The notes beneath the pieces are model-generated. The model ran no database searches and was not told where the DNA came from. It saw nothing but the letters and a program-made list of their open reading frames with translations. The translations under genes and the position numbers were made by a program. A DNA stretch of 22,014 nucleotides from G020353355 sp050116155 (lineage in GTDB: Bacteria > Desulfobacterota > Desulfobacteria > Desulfobacterales > JAHEIW01), in assembly GCA_050116155.1 (NCBI GenBank), contig JASFPE010000025.1, positions 1 through 22,014 on the forward strand, in the 5' to 3' direction. Positions 15,111-22,014 of this stretch are shown here, piece after piece; position 1 is the first letter of the stretch; each line of letters opens with the position of its first letter.

Positions 15111-15142
15111 TTGAAAAAATCCCAGTAAAATATAAATTTGCA

Positions 15143-15949
15143 TTAGCGAGAACCGATTAGGTGATCAACCATCTCTTGCAGCTCGGCCGCATTGTTGGAA
15201 AACAACCAATCGGTCCCGCGGTTGAGCTCACGAAACAGACAATTCTTCGAGCCAATATAGCCGGTGCCCACTTTTTGCTGATGATCGTGGTGTTTTCGCA
15301 GGATCGATTTTGTCAGAAAAAAGTAGTGTCCGGCAAGACCACCATACTTTTTCTGCCTGACCAATTTGCTTAATTTTAGGATATTGAAACGGGCAACCGC
15401 AATAAACGCGGATGGATCCACAAAATCAATCAGCTTAAACATTTGCGGGCTCATGCTGATGATATGAAAATTCTGACAGGGTTTGAGGGATGAAAACGCA
15501 TCGGCCAGCACCTGATTTTGATATTCAGGATCCGGATACACTTCCTTTTTGATTTCGAGCATGAGATGCAGCCGCTTGCCATATCGTTGAATCACTTCCC
15601 CAAGGCAGGGTACCAAAGAACAGGCGGATTTTAATTCAGACAGCGTAACCTGGCAAATCCTTACATTCAAGCCAAACACCCTGAGCAAATCCGAATCGTG
15701 AATGACTACCGGTTGAAGATCCTTGGTCCAGCGCAAATCACACTCGATGCCCCATACCCCCGCTGCCTTGGCCTTATCGAAGGCAGCGAGCGTATTTTCA
15801 AACACCATTTGATTATCATATTCTCCTCGGTGAGAGATGATCTTGCATTTTCTCAGGTTCTCATCGGCCGGAGACGGTTGTGGCCATAACGAATAAAATG
15901 CATCAAGCAGTGCCTGGAGACTATTTTCAAATACATGCAAGAATTTCAT
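15143..15949 (-). CDS. Glycerophosphodiester phosphodiesterase family protein
   Basis: 268 residues from ATG 15949. The frame stays open to 16183, but the extra 78 residues translate a dispersed repeat (16034-16090), so I reject them. No clear RBS marks 15949. GDPD family features: HRG at 40-42 (catalytic His40), ENT at 51-53, ECD at 69-71 (metal ligands Glu69 and Asp71), HD at 84-85 (catalytic His84), and LEIK in the middle barrel. These enzymes hydrolyse glycerophosphodiesters to glycerol-3-phosphate and an alcohol. No signal peptide is evident with this start; residues 8-22 form an amphipathic or hydrophobic helix that might touch the membrane. It is transcribed against the flanking genes. 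Confidence 0.85.
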   Translation of the reverse strand: MKFLHVFENSLQALLDAFYSLWPQPSPADENLRKCKIISHRGEYDNQMVFENTLAAFDKAKAAGVWGIECDLRWTKDLQPVVIHDSDLLRVFGLNVRICQVTLSELKSACSLVPCLGEVIQRYGKRLHLMLEIKKEVYPDPEYQNQVLADAFSSLKPCQNFHIISMSPQMFKLIDFVDPSAFIAVARFNILKLSKLVRQKKYGGLAGHYFFLTKSILRKHHDHQQKVGTGYIGSKNCLFRELNRGTDWLFSNNAAELQEMVDHLIGSR

Positions 15950-16342
15950 TTGTATACACGATAAACGTCTCGGAATTTCTATAACATATTGAAAGTATGT
16001 GGCTTTTAACGACACTGGTTTTATGTCGCTTACATGGAATAATGGAATGCTGGAATAATGGGCACGCAGTGTAGCTTTAGCGCTATAATGGTCAAGAACG
16101 CATAACTTCAGCGCTTGGATTAAGGTGTGTAAAACCCCGGTTGATGTTTTTCCGATCCAGGATTGGTTTATCGCACGATTCATGATATTTTACAATGCGA
16201 TGCATTGCAGACCCAGTATTCCAATTGTGAGCGAAGCGAACTAAGTTCTTGTTAGATTGTTACTTGAATTTAGCACATTAAATCTTCTTTTAAAAAGTTT
16301 CAAATTATATTTTTGAAAACTCAATTTGATTTGAGGTAAGCA
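15950..16342. other. Divergent intergenic region with dispersed repeats
   Basis: This is the gap between the minus-strand GDPD and the plus-strand CoA-transferase/GNAT gene. It contains a dispersed repeat copy (16034-16090) and a related ATTCCAATTG plus GCGAAGC segment (about 16210-16251). Promoters for both genes should lie here, but I cannot assign convincing boxes. GAGGT at 16333-16337 is the RBS of the plus-strand gene. Confidence 0.5.
16034..16090 (+). repeat. Dispersed repeat, copy 1
   Basis: The segment reads TGGAATAATGGAATGCTGG, then AATAATGGGCACGCAGTG, then TAGCTTTAGCGCTATAATGG. Copy 2 lies at 20622-20675 in the opposite orientation and matches over about 50 bases. Its core is AGCTTTAGCGCTATA. 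Confidence 0.7.
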
Positions 16343-18226
16343 ATGAAGCAAAGCGTAGTGACGGATTGGAGAAAAAAGGTTGTTACCCCCGCAAAGGTCT
16401 TTGAACAGATTGAGCCGGGAATGAGTATTTTCCTGGGCACCGGCGTGGGCGAGCCCCGGACACTGGTTAAACATTTAATGGCCTCGAACGCAGCCAATTT
16501 AAAAGATCTTGAACTAATTCAGCTCTTCAGCCTGGGCGATGCCATATCCCTGAAGGCGCTAGATACCAATGCCTATCGCCTCAAAACTTTTTATTCGGGG
16601 TGGGTCGCCAGTGAGGCGATCACTGCCGGGCGGGTGGATTTGATTCCCAGCAGTTTTTCCAAAATTCCCAGACTCATTAAAACCGGTCGAATACCCATTG
16701 ATGTCGCATTTATCCAGATTACACCTCCCAATCAGGCCGGCTATTGCAGTCTCGGAGTGTCTGTGGACGTCATCCGCGAAGCCATGGAGGCGGCCTCGAT
16801 AGTAGTCGGAGAAATCAATCCTGACATCCCGGTCACCTTCGGTGATACGTTTGTTTCGCTGTCAGATTTTGATTATGTGATCCGTTCAACCGAAAAACCG
16901 ATATACTTCGGTCGCTGGCCGGTGGATGACGTGTTCGATCGTGTCGCCGCCAATGTGGCCTCCGTGATTGAAGATGGCAGCTGCATTGCGTTTTCCCCTG
17001 GCCCCCTGTTTGAAGCACTGGGCAAGCATTTGATCTACAGGCGCAACTTGGGTGTACACACGCCGTTTATCACGGACGCGCTGATGGATCTGCTAAATAG
17101 CGGTGCGGTCACAAACCGTAACAAAGAAATATTCCGCGGTAAGACCCTGGCCTGCTATGCCTTTGGAACTGCGGAACTTCTGGCCTGGTTAAATCGCAAT
17201 CCGCTGGTCGAATTTCAGGGAATCGACAAGGTGTTTAATCCGGCCCAAATCGGCCTCAATCCCCGCTTTGTCGCCGTACTTCCGGCCCGCAAGGTGGATC
17301 TTTCCGGTCGGGTGGCCTTGCATTTCGGAAAAGGGAATGTAACCGCCGGTCCGGGTGACGCCATGGATCTTTTCCATGGGGCCGGATTATCGCGTGGGGG
17401 TATTACGGTTTTTGCCTTACCCAGCCGCAACCGTAACCAGGAACCCAACATTCGGCTCTCTGTGGAAGATTTTCCCAATCAGTTCAGTATTCGAGAATCG
17501 GTTGACATGGTCATCAGCGAATTCGGCATTGCGACCTTGAGTGGGCGCACGGTTCGCGAGCGCGCCCAAGCCCTGATCGAAATCGCTCATCCGGATGATC
17601 GCAGGGAACTTGTGGAGTCGGCCAAAACGCAAAGAATTATTTATCCCGATCAAATCTTTCTGGAAGCCTCCGCCCACCTCTATCCGGCAGAAATCAGCTC
17701 GCAGCAATGCTTTAAAGAAAATACCAATGTCCGTTTCCGAGCCATTAAACCATCGGACGAAGAAGAAATGCGACGCCTGTTTTACCGCTTTTCGGATGAA
17801 TCCGTATATTATCGCTATTTTTCTCCCATCAAAACCATGCCTCATGCGAAAATGCAGGAATATGTCAATGTCGACTTCAGCCGGGATTTGTCCATCGTCG
17901 GTCTGGTGGGTGAACCGGGACAAGGACATATCATTGCAGAAGCCAGGTTCATTAAAGAAAAAAGCCGGCCCTGGGCTGAGGTGGCCTTCATCGTCGACGA
18001 AGCCTATCAGGGTTTTGGGGTGGCCACCTATCTCTATAAAATGCTCATCCGGCTGGCCAGGGATCGGGGCATACAGGGCTTTACGGCCGATGTCCTGGCA
18101 TCAAATAAAGCAATGATGAAAGTATTTGAAAAAGGCGGGGCCATCGTCAAGGCCCAGCTGGAATATGGTGTCTACCACCTAACCATTCCATTTGAGGCCA
18201 AACCATCGCCGATGAAGGAAAACTGA
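16343..18226 (+). CDS. Acetyl-CoA hydrolase/transferase-like protein fused to a GNAT acetyltransferase domain
   Basis: 627 residues. Residues about 5-450 form a two-half CoA-transferase of the acetyl-CoA hydrolase / 4-hydroxybutyrate CoA-transferase family: WRKKVVTPAKVFEQIEPGMSIFLGTG at the start, ITPPNQAGYCSLGVSVD (126-142), FSPGPLFEALG (217-227), and the later GPGDAMDLFHGAGLSRGG (336-353). Residues about 463-615 are a GNAT domain with acetyl-CoA loop QGFGVAT (556-562). This fusion is a known family in anaerobes. In active relatives I expect HTEM or HSEM at 239-242, holding the catalytic Glu that forms the glutamyl-CoA thioester; here it reads HTPF. The CoA-transferase half may therefore be non-catalytic or use another residue (inference). 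RBS GAGGT at 16333-16337. Confidence 0.88.
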   Translation: MKQSVVTDWRKKVVTPAKVFEQIEPGMSIFLGTGVGEPRTLVKHLMASNAANLKDLELIQLFSLGDAISLKALDTNAYRLKTFYSGWVASEAITAGRVDLIPSSFSKIPRLIKTGRIPIDVAFIQITPPNQAGYCSLGVSVDVIREAMEAASIVVGEINPDIPVTFGDTFVSLSDFDYVIRSTEKPIYFGRWPVDDVFDRVAANVASVIEDGSCIAFSPGPLFEALGKHLIYRRNLGVHTPFITDALMDLLNSGAVTNRNKEIFRGKTLACYAFGTAELLAWLNRNPLVEFQGIDKVFNPAQIGLNPRFVAVLPARKVDLSGRVALHFGKGNVTAGPGDAMDLFHGAGLSRGGITVFALPSRNRNQEPNIRLSVEDFPNQFSIRESVDMVISEFGIATLSGRTVRERAQALIEIAHPDDRRELVESAKTQRIIYPDQIFLEASAHLYPAEISSQQCFKENTNVRFRAIKPSDEEEMRRLFYRFSDESVYYRYFSPIKTMPHAKMQEYVNVDFSRDLSIVGLVGEPGQGHIIAEARFIKEKSRPWAEVAFIVDEAYQGFGVATYLYKMLIRLARDRGIQGFTADVLASNKAMMKVFEKGGAIVKAQLEYGVYHLTIPFEAKPSPMKEN

Positions 18227-18258
18227 CAACGTGATCAACTTGTATGATGCTTTTTTGT

Positions 18259-18308
18259 TGAAACCTGACACCTGAAACCTGAAACCTTTTTTTGAACCCT
18301 GAACCCAG
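18259..18308 (-). repeat. CCTGACACCTGAAACC repeat, left of the isomerase gene
   Basis: AACCTGACACCTGAAACC (about 18260-18277), CTGAAACC (18278-18285) and GAACCCTGAACCCAGAACC (about 18294-18312) form degenerate tandem units of 7-9 bases. The inverted counterpart lies just after the same gene (19119-19150), and related words flank 7628-7829. Confidence 0.7.
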
Positions 18309-18321
18309 AACCGTTAGAAAC

Positions 18322-19110
18322 ATGTCCAAGCTAATCGAAAAAATTCAGGTCAACATCCCCTTCACCATGCTCTATGACACTTATCTGGACCTGTTCCTTC
18401 AGCATCGATTGAATCCGGAAATCGGCCTCGACGCTAAAGCGCTGGAACGTTTTTCGTTTTCAGATTTTCAATCTATTGCCGAAAAGCTAAAAGCCAATGC
18501 CCCGACGATCACCCTGCACGGACCTTTTATGGATCTGTCACCGGGTTCCCTTGACCCCGCGGTAAGAGAGTTAACCAAACATCGCTTTGAACAGATGCTG
18601 AACCTCGTAGCTCTTTTTAAACCCAGGGCTGTCGTGTGCCATGCCGGCTATCATCGCAAAATGTATGCATTTCACAGAGAAGAGTGGGTCCAAAATAGCC
18701 TCACCCTGTGGTCGTGGTTGGCGGATGCAATCCATGCCGAAGGCTCAATCCTGATGTTAGAAAATGTATACGAAGATGGTCCTGAGGATATGATTGTTCT
18801 TTTCGAGCGTCTTGAACAGCAAAAAGTTAAATTTTGTCTGGACACCGGTCATATGCTGGCATTTGGACAGGCTTCCTTGCAACAATGGCTGGATTCATTG
18901 GAGCCATTCCTCGGTCAAATTCATCTTCATGACAACGATGGCCACTGGGATGACCACCTGGCCCTGGGGCAGGGTAAGATAGATTTTCAGTACTTATTTG
19001 ATTTCTTGAAATCCAAAAGACGCAAACCTCCCATCATCACGCTTGAACCTCATCAAGAAGAAAGCTTTTGGCCGAGTGTGGAATATCTCGAAAAGATCTG
19101 GCCATGGTAA
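18322..19110 (+). CDS. TIM-barrel sugar phosphate isomerase/epimerase-like protein
   Basis: 262 residues from ATG 18322; the in-frame ATG at 18292 lies in repeat DNA. No good RBS precedes either. The xylose-isomerase-like / AP endonuclease 2 barrel shows metal-site motifs in order: HGPFMD (66-71), CHAGYH (106-111), ENVYE (147-151), DTGHM (174-178), HLHDND (201-206) with DDHLALGQGKID (210-221), and Glu242. Glu147, Asp174, His177, His203 and Glu242 are likely metal or catalytic residues. These soluble enzymes isomerise sugars or similar polyols, or act as endonuclease IV; the short form and weak match to the latter favour isomerase/epimerase. The substrate is unknown. It follows the CoA-transferase fusion by 95 bases of repeat DNA. 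Confidence 0.8.
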   Translation: MSKLIEKIQVNIPFTMLYDTYLDLFLQHRLNPEIGLDAKALERFSFSDFQSIAEKLKANAPTITLHGPFMDLSPGSLDPAVRELTKHRFEQMLNLVALFKPRAVVCHAGYHRKMYAFHREEWVQNSLTLWSWLADAIHAEGSILMLENVYEDGPEDMIVLFERLEQQKVKFCLDTGHMLAFGQASLQQWLDSLEPFLGQIHLHDNDGHWDDHLALGQGKIDFQYLFDFLKSKRRKPPIITLEPHQEESFWPSVEYLEKIWPW

Positions 19111-19118
19111 TTAAAAAA

Positions 19119-19150
19119 GGTTTCAGGTGTCAGGTTTCAGGTGCCAGGGT
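19119..19150 (+). repeat. GGTTTCAGGTGTCAGG repeat, right of the isomerase gene
   Basis: GGTTTCAGGTGTCAGG and TTTCAGGTGCCAGGG are tandem. This is the inverse of the repeat at 18259-18308, so the isomerase gene sits between inverted arms about 0.8 kb apart. The region to 19378 has no gene; it also holds ATAGATAGAGCGAAGCGATTC (about 19248-19268) and GGCACTTTAGATCATTTTAG (about 19279-19298), both related to words in 11551-11680. Confidence 0.7.
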
Positions 19151-19378
19151 ATAAAGCTGGGGGCAAAGGGCATGGGGTACAGGATAAAAAATCCAGGATT
19201 CAAGGGAATCGATCGAGATCATAGGGGTTGAACGAAAATTTACTAAAAATAGATAGAGCGAAGCGATTCCTGAACTTTAGGCACTTTAGATCATTTTAGG
19301 CACTTTTACATCCAGCAGAATACAATAAGTTAAGGCAATTTAGATGTGAGGCCAGCTTTGTCGAGGATTGTAACTCTG

Positions 19379-20179
19379 TTATAGCTCATTTAACTCTTGA
19401 ACCCTATCCTTTTTGGTCAGCCTCTTGAGGCTTTTAAACTTTGTCGAATAAACAAGCCGATCGTTTGTTTTTGTTAATCTTTTCAGACTCTTATATTTTG
19501 AAAAACCATCGTTGGCATCCGTGGTCATCGGTGTATAGGAATAGTTGAAGGTCTCGGGCACCGGGATATTACGTGTCAAATTTCTTGACATATCATCGAC
19601 GACCTCAATCTTTGCGTCATCGAGCAAATTCATACCGGATCGAATCGTGATCATTGGTATATCGGTAAGCGTCAATGGAATGCCTCCTTCATGGTTTCGT
19701 TCAGTATATTGATCGGTCCAGATTTTGCGGCCGGTGCGAGTATCCCAAATGGTGATGGAGGCTCCCACAGCTATTTGGGAATAAATCCCTGCAAAAAATT
19801 TTTCATATTCAATCACTTCCCCAAATACGACGGCATCACATCCCAGAATCCGCCCGAGCTTTCTTACCGGCACATTGCATAAAGTTTCATAATTGGTGAT
19901 GGTGTGTTTTCGAAGTTTTTGATCTACGATCTGAAGCTCAATGTCTCTGTATGGTTGGGCACATAAGTGACTGTAAAATGTAACCCGCACAAAATCTTCG
20001 ATGCCATCGACCTCGGTCTTATTGCCAAACGGCAATACAGCTATTGATCTGGGGTAATGATTTTGGGTAACCGCTCTGGCAAGCTCTTGATCTAAATTGG
20101 GCTTATGCGTGGCGCAACCGAAAATGGCGATAAAACAGAACAAAACCAATACATATTTCGCATGATACATGGAGATCAT
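19379..20179 (-). CDS. DUF799/GNA1162-like outer-membrane lipoprotein
   Basis: 266 residues. A lipoprotein signal is clear: positively charged start, hydrophobic VLVLFCFIAIF, then GC with Cys22 as the lipidated residue. Ala at +2 predicts the outer membrane. The body (about 38-220) resembles DUF799 lipoproteins: SIAVLPFGNKTEVDGI, CDAVVFGEVIEYEKFFAG, IWDTRTGRKIWTDQY and LTDIPMITIRS. The C-terminal tail carries a duplicated unit (KYKSLKRLTKTNDR and KFKSLKRLTKKDRV), which is unusual. RBS GGGGGAA lies before the ATG. The leader contains a GEMM-I riboswitch and terminator (20294-20435), so expression should respond to a cyclic dinucleotide. The function is not known; GNA1162-like proteins have been linked to peptide or secretion pores. 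Confidence 0.75.
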   Translation of the reverse strand: MISMYHAKYVLVLFCFIAIFGCATHKPNLDQELARAVTQNHYPRSIAVLPFGNKTEVDGIEDFVRVTFYSHLCAQPYRDIELQIVDQKLRKHTITNYETLCNVPVRKLGRILGCDAVVFGEVIEYEKFFAGIYSQIAVGASITIWDTRTGRKIWTDQYTERNHEGGIPLTLTDIPMITIRSGMNLLDDAKIEVVDDMSRNLTRNIPVPETFNYSYTPMTTDANDGFSKYKSLKRLTKTNDRLVYSTKFKSLKRLTKKDRVQELNEL

Positions 20180-20293
20180 AGTTTCCCCCGACTAAAGTTA
20201 ATCCCTACGATCTGCTTCTCCCCCGATGATATGTCATCTAATTCATTTTAATAAATAGTGCATACCTCCGAATTCGACATCTGCAGCCATTTC

Positions 20294-20334
20294 AAAAAAA
20301 AACCGAGTCACCCCATCCCAAGGCAACTCGGTTT
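20294..20334 (-). terminator. Intrinsic terminator between riboswitch and lipoprotein gene
   Basis: On the minus strand AAACCGAGT (20334-20326) pairs with ACTCGGTTT (20308-20300), with a 17-base loop, and a run of T follows (20299-20294). It lies 12 bases after the aptamer and about 115 bases before the lipoprotein ATG. It is the likely expression platform of the riboswitch. Confidence 0.8.
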
Positions 20335-20346
20335 GAATAGTTAGTT

Positions 20347-20435
20347 CCTCAGGCAACCCGGCCATCCCGCTGCACATTCAGCGGGACCCGTGGTTTTCCG
20401 TCCCCCGATTACTCGAAGTTTGGCTTTTTCTGAAG
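20347..20435 (-). ncRNA. GEMM-I (cyclic-di-GMP-I class) riboswitch aptamer
   Basis: Read on the minus strand from 20435 to 20347. P1 pairs CUUCAG with CUGAGG. CAAAC then leads into a CUUCGA-GUAA-UCGGGG hairpin with a GNRA loop. Next come GGACGGAAAACCACGGG, the CCCGCUG...CAGCGGG stem, and the 3' part UGGCCGGGUUGCC. These match the conserved elements of GEMM-I (GGGACGCAAAGCC and GGGUUGCC) in order and spacing. By my alignment to Vc2, position 20 (G for c-di-GMP, A for cGAMP) is C, and positions 45 and 49 are G and A. A TATAAT box on the minus strand (20511-20506) may be its promoter. The rest of the 518-base gap holds this terminator, a repeat copy and no gene. Confidence 0.85.
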
Positions 20436-20621
20436 TGAATTTAAATTGAATCTGTCTACGTCGTAAAAGAATTCAATGCAAAAACCAGGCCGAACATATC
20501 AATATATTATATTGTTTAATTACAGAAACTTATATCCAATCCTGAATATGGCATCCGAAAAAAATGACAAATTCTGTCAACCATAATGACAAAACACGCG
20601 AAAAGAACCGTGACCCATTTT

Positions 20622-20694
20622 TCCAGTATAGCGCTAAAGCTTCACTTCATGCCCAGCATTCCAACATTCCAATTAGGGCGAAGCCCTAAACTTG
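20622..20694 (-). repeat. Dispersed repeat, copy 2
   Basis: On + it reads TCCAGTATAGCGCTAAAGC, then TTCACTTCATGCCCAGC, then ATTCCAACATTCCAATTAG. It is the inverse of 16034-16090 over about 50 bases and continues with GGGCGAAGCCC (a short palindrome), as does the related segment at 16210-16251. It abuts the stop codon of the PilZ gene. Confidence 0.7.
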
Positions 20695-20697
20695 TTT

Positions 20698-21078
20698 CTA
20701 AGCGTTTACACCGACAACCAGAACGAAATCAGATTTGCGATAATGATAGGCCCGAACTAATTTTTCAGCAAATTGAATGTTCTCTTCATGATTTCCCTTA
20801 AAACGAATCCCATTGAAATACATTCCGGATTCCTTTTGTTCGGAATAGGCCACTTCCCCTCTGATCTCTGCCAGTTTTTCTTCCAGATCCACAAACATCA
20901 GGGAGACAATATTTGATTCAATGGGCCGTCCGGTCTCAAGTAAAATTCCGCTCTGACTTAGATTTAGTGCAACGCCCATATTCTGATCAATTAATTTGCC
21001 GTCAACATCAATGCACACATAGGAAATCGAGCTGTATACATCGACGCGGGGATATTTTCTTCGATCTGGTTTTTCCAT
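20698..21078 (-). CDS. PilZ-domain protein, predicted c-di-GMP receptor
   Basis: 126 residues made of one PilZ domain. The c-di-GMP-binding motifs are intact: RxxxR as R7-K-Y-P-R11 and the N-x-S-x-x-G box NLSQSG (39-44). The following strands (GILLETG, VSLMFVDLEE, IRGEVAYSEQ, YFNGIRFKG) fit the barrel. No signal peptide or other domain is present, so it is a single-domain cytoplasmic adaptor. The RBS is weak. It is divergent from the next gene and lies upstream, on the same strand, of the riboswitch-controlled lipoprotein. The riboswitch has its own promoter candidate, so co-transcription is uncertain. Confidence 0.88.
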   Translation of the reverse strand: MEKPDRRKYPRVDVYSSISYVCIDVDGKLIDQNMGVALNLSQSGILLETGRPIESNIVSLMFVDLEEKLAEIRGEVAYSEQKESGMYFNGIRFKGNHEENIQFAEKLVRAYHYRKSDFVLVVGVNA

Positions 21079-21258
21079 ACTCTTATAATCGGCAAATCCA
21101 TTGGAAACCTTAAAATGTTTTTTATTAATTGTCGATCCTCTTGATGCTTGCCGCTTATTTATGTAATAATTGAATTGACTGATCGAATTCCACCATCAAT
21201 TTGGGTGCTTGATAAATTTTTTGACCTTCCCGGATGATCAAAGCTGGAGGTGCTGCGA

Positions 21259-22014
21259 ATGATCAACATTGATGAATCTGAAAAATTGGTTCAGCAGCAT
21301 ATTGCCAAGGGCGATTCGGATGCCGCCGTAAAATTGCTATATAAAATGATTGTGCAATGTGCCAAAGAAAAGAATTTCACAAAAGCGGAACAGTTAAGGG
21401 AAGGTATGTTGGAGGTTGATCCAATGGCATTGAACGAAATTATCAGTTCCGCAGAAATTATTGAAGAGAGCAAAAGTCAATCGCTGGATCCGATCCATAT
21501 GCAGATATGGTCCAGCCTTTATGATACGCTGAATACCGAAGAAAAAAATGAGCTTTTCTATTCGATGAAAGATGCGGCCCTGGGAATTAACCAACCGGTT
21601 TTTTTGCAGGGGAAATTGAATACAAATCTCTATTTCATAAACCAGGGCCAATTAAAAGTGATTTACCAGGACAAAAACGGTGATGTCCTGCTCAACACGT
21701 TGGGCCCCGGCCAGCTTGCAGGTCAAGAAAACTTTTTTTCCAACACCATATGCACAACATCATTAATCACCTTAAGCAACGTAAACTTAAAATATTTAGA
21801 AAAAGATGCCTTGCTGAAATGGAAAAAGGAGTTTCCAAATCTTGAACAAAAATTATCTGATTTTTGTACAGGTTTTCAAAATGCAGCCGCCCTATTGCAA
21901 TCAAAAAAAATGGATCGTCGGGTATTAAAGCGAGTCAAAATTGCCGGCAAAGGAATATTTAAACTGCTCAGTAGAGCTGGAGAGCCGATCGGGAAATCCT
22001 TCAAAGGCGATCTT
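21259..22014 (+). CDS. cNMP-binding-fold / PilZ protein, 3' end beyond window
   Basis: An open frame from ATG 21259 to the window edge (252 codons, no stop), with GGAGGT at 21246-21251. Residues 1-60 are helical, TPR-like (AAVKLLYKMIVQCAKEKNF). About 85-195 resemble a Crp-type cyclic-nucleotide fold: LYFINQGQLKVIYQDKNGD, LLNTLGPGQLAGQENFF and a following strand. The usual phosphate-loop Gly-Glu...Arg is not clear (GQENFF, then CTTSLIT), so nucleotide binding is doubtful. From about 218 a PilZ domain starts with R221-V-L-K-R225 and continues to the cut end. The protein may join a cAMP-like or redox sensor fold with c-di-GMP binding (inference). It is divergent from the PilZ gene. Confidence 0.8.
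   Translation, partial: MINIDESEKLVQQHIAKGDSDAAVKLLYKMIVQCAKEKNFTKAEQLREGMLEVDPMALNEIISSAEIIEESKSQSLDPIHMQIWSSLYDTLNTEEKNELFYSMKDAALGINQPVFLQGKLNTNLYFINQGQLKVIYQDKNGDVLLNTLGPGQLAGQENFFSNTICTTSLITLSNVNLKYLEKDALLKWKKEFPNLEQKLSDFCTGFQNAAALLQSKKMDRRVLKRVKIAGKGIFKLLSRAGEPIGKSFKGDL

Noticed and set aside
15950..16183. N-terminal extension of the GDPD protein
   Set aside because: Most of it translates a dispersed repeat also present at 20622-20675.
18292..18321. Upstream ATG for the isomerase-like gene
   Set aside because: It falls inside degenerate CCTGAAACC/GAACCC repeats.

Overview
The window looks like the chromosome of a strictly anaerobic, moderate-GC bacterium, most likely a Desulfobacterota member (Desulfobacterales-like). 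That placement is an inference from gene content and repeat style: a tungsten-type aldehyde:ferredoxin oxidoreductase with a multi-cluster ferredoxin partner, a DUF3786 Fe-S protein, a CoA-transferase/GNAT fusion, PilZ proteins, a GEMM-class riboswitch, and gaps full of short palindromic repeats. No rRNA, tRNA, CRISPR array, transposase or phage gene was seen.

Layout. (1) 294-4157: one giant protein joining zinc ribbons, a class III nucleotide cyclase, a STAND-type ATPase, TPR-like helices and a full-length oligopeptide-binding (SBP_bac_5) domain. It has no signal peptide, so it should be a cytoplasmic chimera. (2) 4415-10460: an aldehyde-oxidation and acid-activation cluster, all on +: multi-FeS ferredoxin, AOR-family oxidoreductase, AMP-forming acyl-CoA ligase, SCP2-like small protein and a MoaD-like protein ending in GG. 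(3) 10816-13885: a TetR regulator with a well-formed promoter/operator, then a two-subunit B12-dependent acyl-CoA mutase. Most substrate-contact residues of methylmalonyl-CoA mutase are replaced in the large subunit. A strong terminator follows at 14078-14109. (4) 14172-19110: DUF3786 Fe-S protein, a minus-strand glycerophosphodiesterase, a CoA-transferase-like/GNAT fusion and a TIM-barrel sugar isomerase-like protein. (5) 19379-22014: a cyclic-dinucleotide signalling patch. A minus-strand GEMM-I riboswitch with its own terminator precedes a DUF799-type lipoprotein; next to it are a PilZ protein and a cNMP-fold/PilZ protein cut by the window edge.

How the parts may work together (inference). 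AOR and ligase would convert an aldehyde to an acid and then to an acyl-CoA. The MoaD-like protein would help make the tungsto/molybdopterin cofactor, and the FeS protein would carry the electrons. The mutase could rearrange the carbon skeleton of the resulting or a related acyl-CoA. The mutase's odd active site suggests a substrate other than methylmalonyl-, isobutyryl- or 2-hydroxyisobutyryl-CoA. The two strongest items are this mutase and the riboswitch, whose ligand-contact position appears to be changed; the cyclase/ATPase/peptide-binding fusion is third.

Intergenic regions carry at least five short dispersed repeat families, often as inverted pairs. Several automatic start codons upstream of genes fall inside these repeats or hairpins, so I moved five starts (7893, 9676, 10816, 18322, 15949) and shifted the mutase start to 11757.
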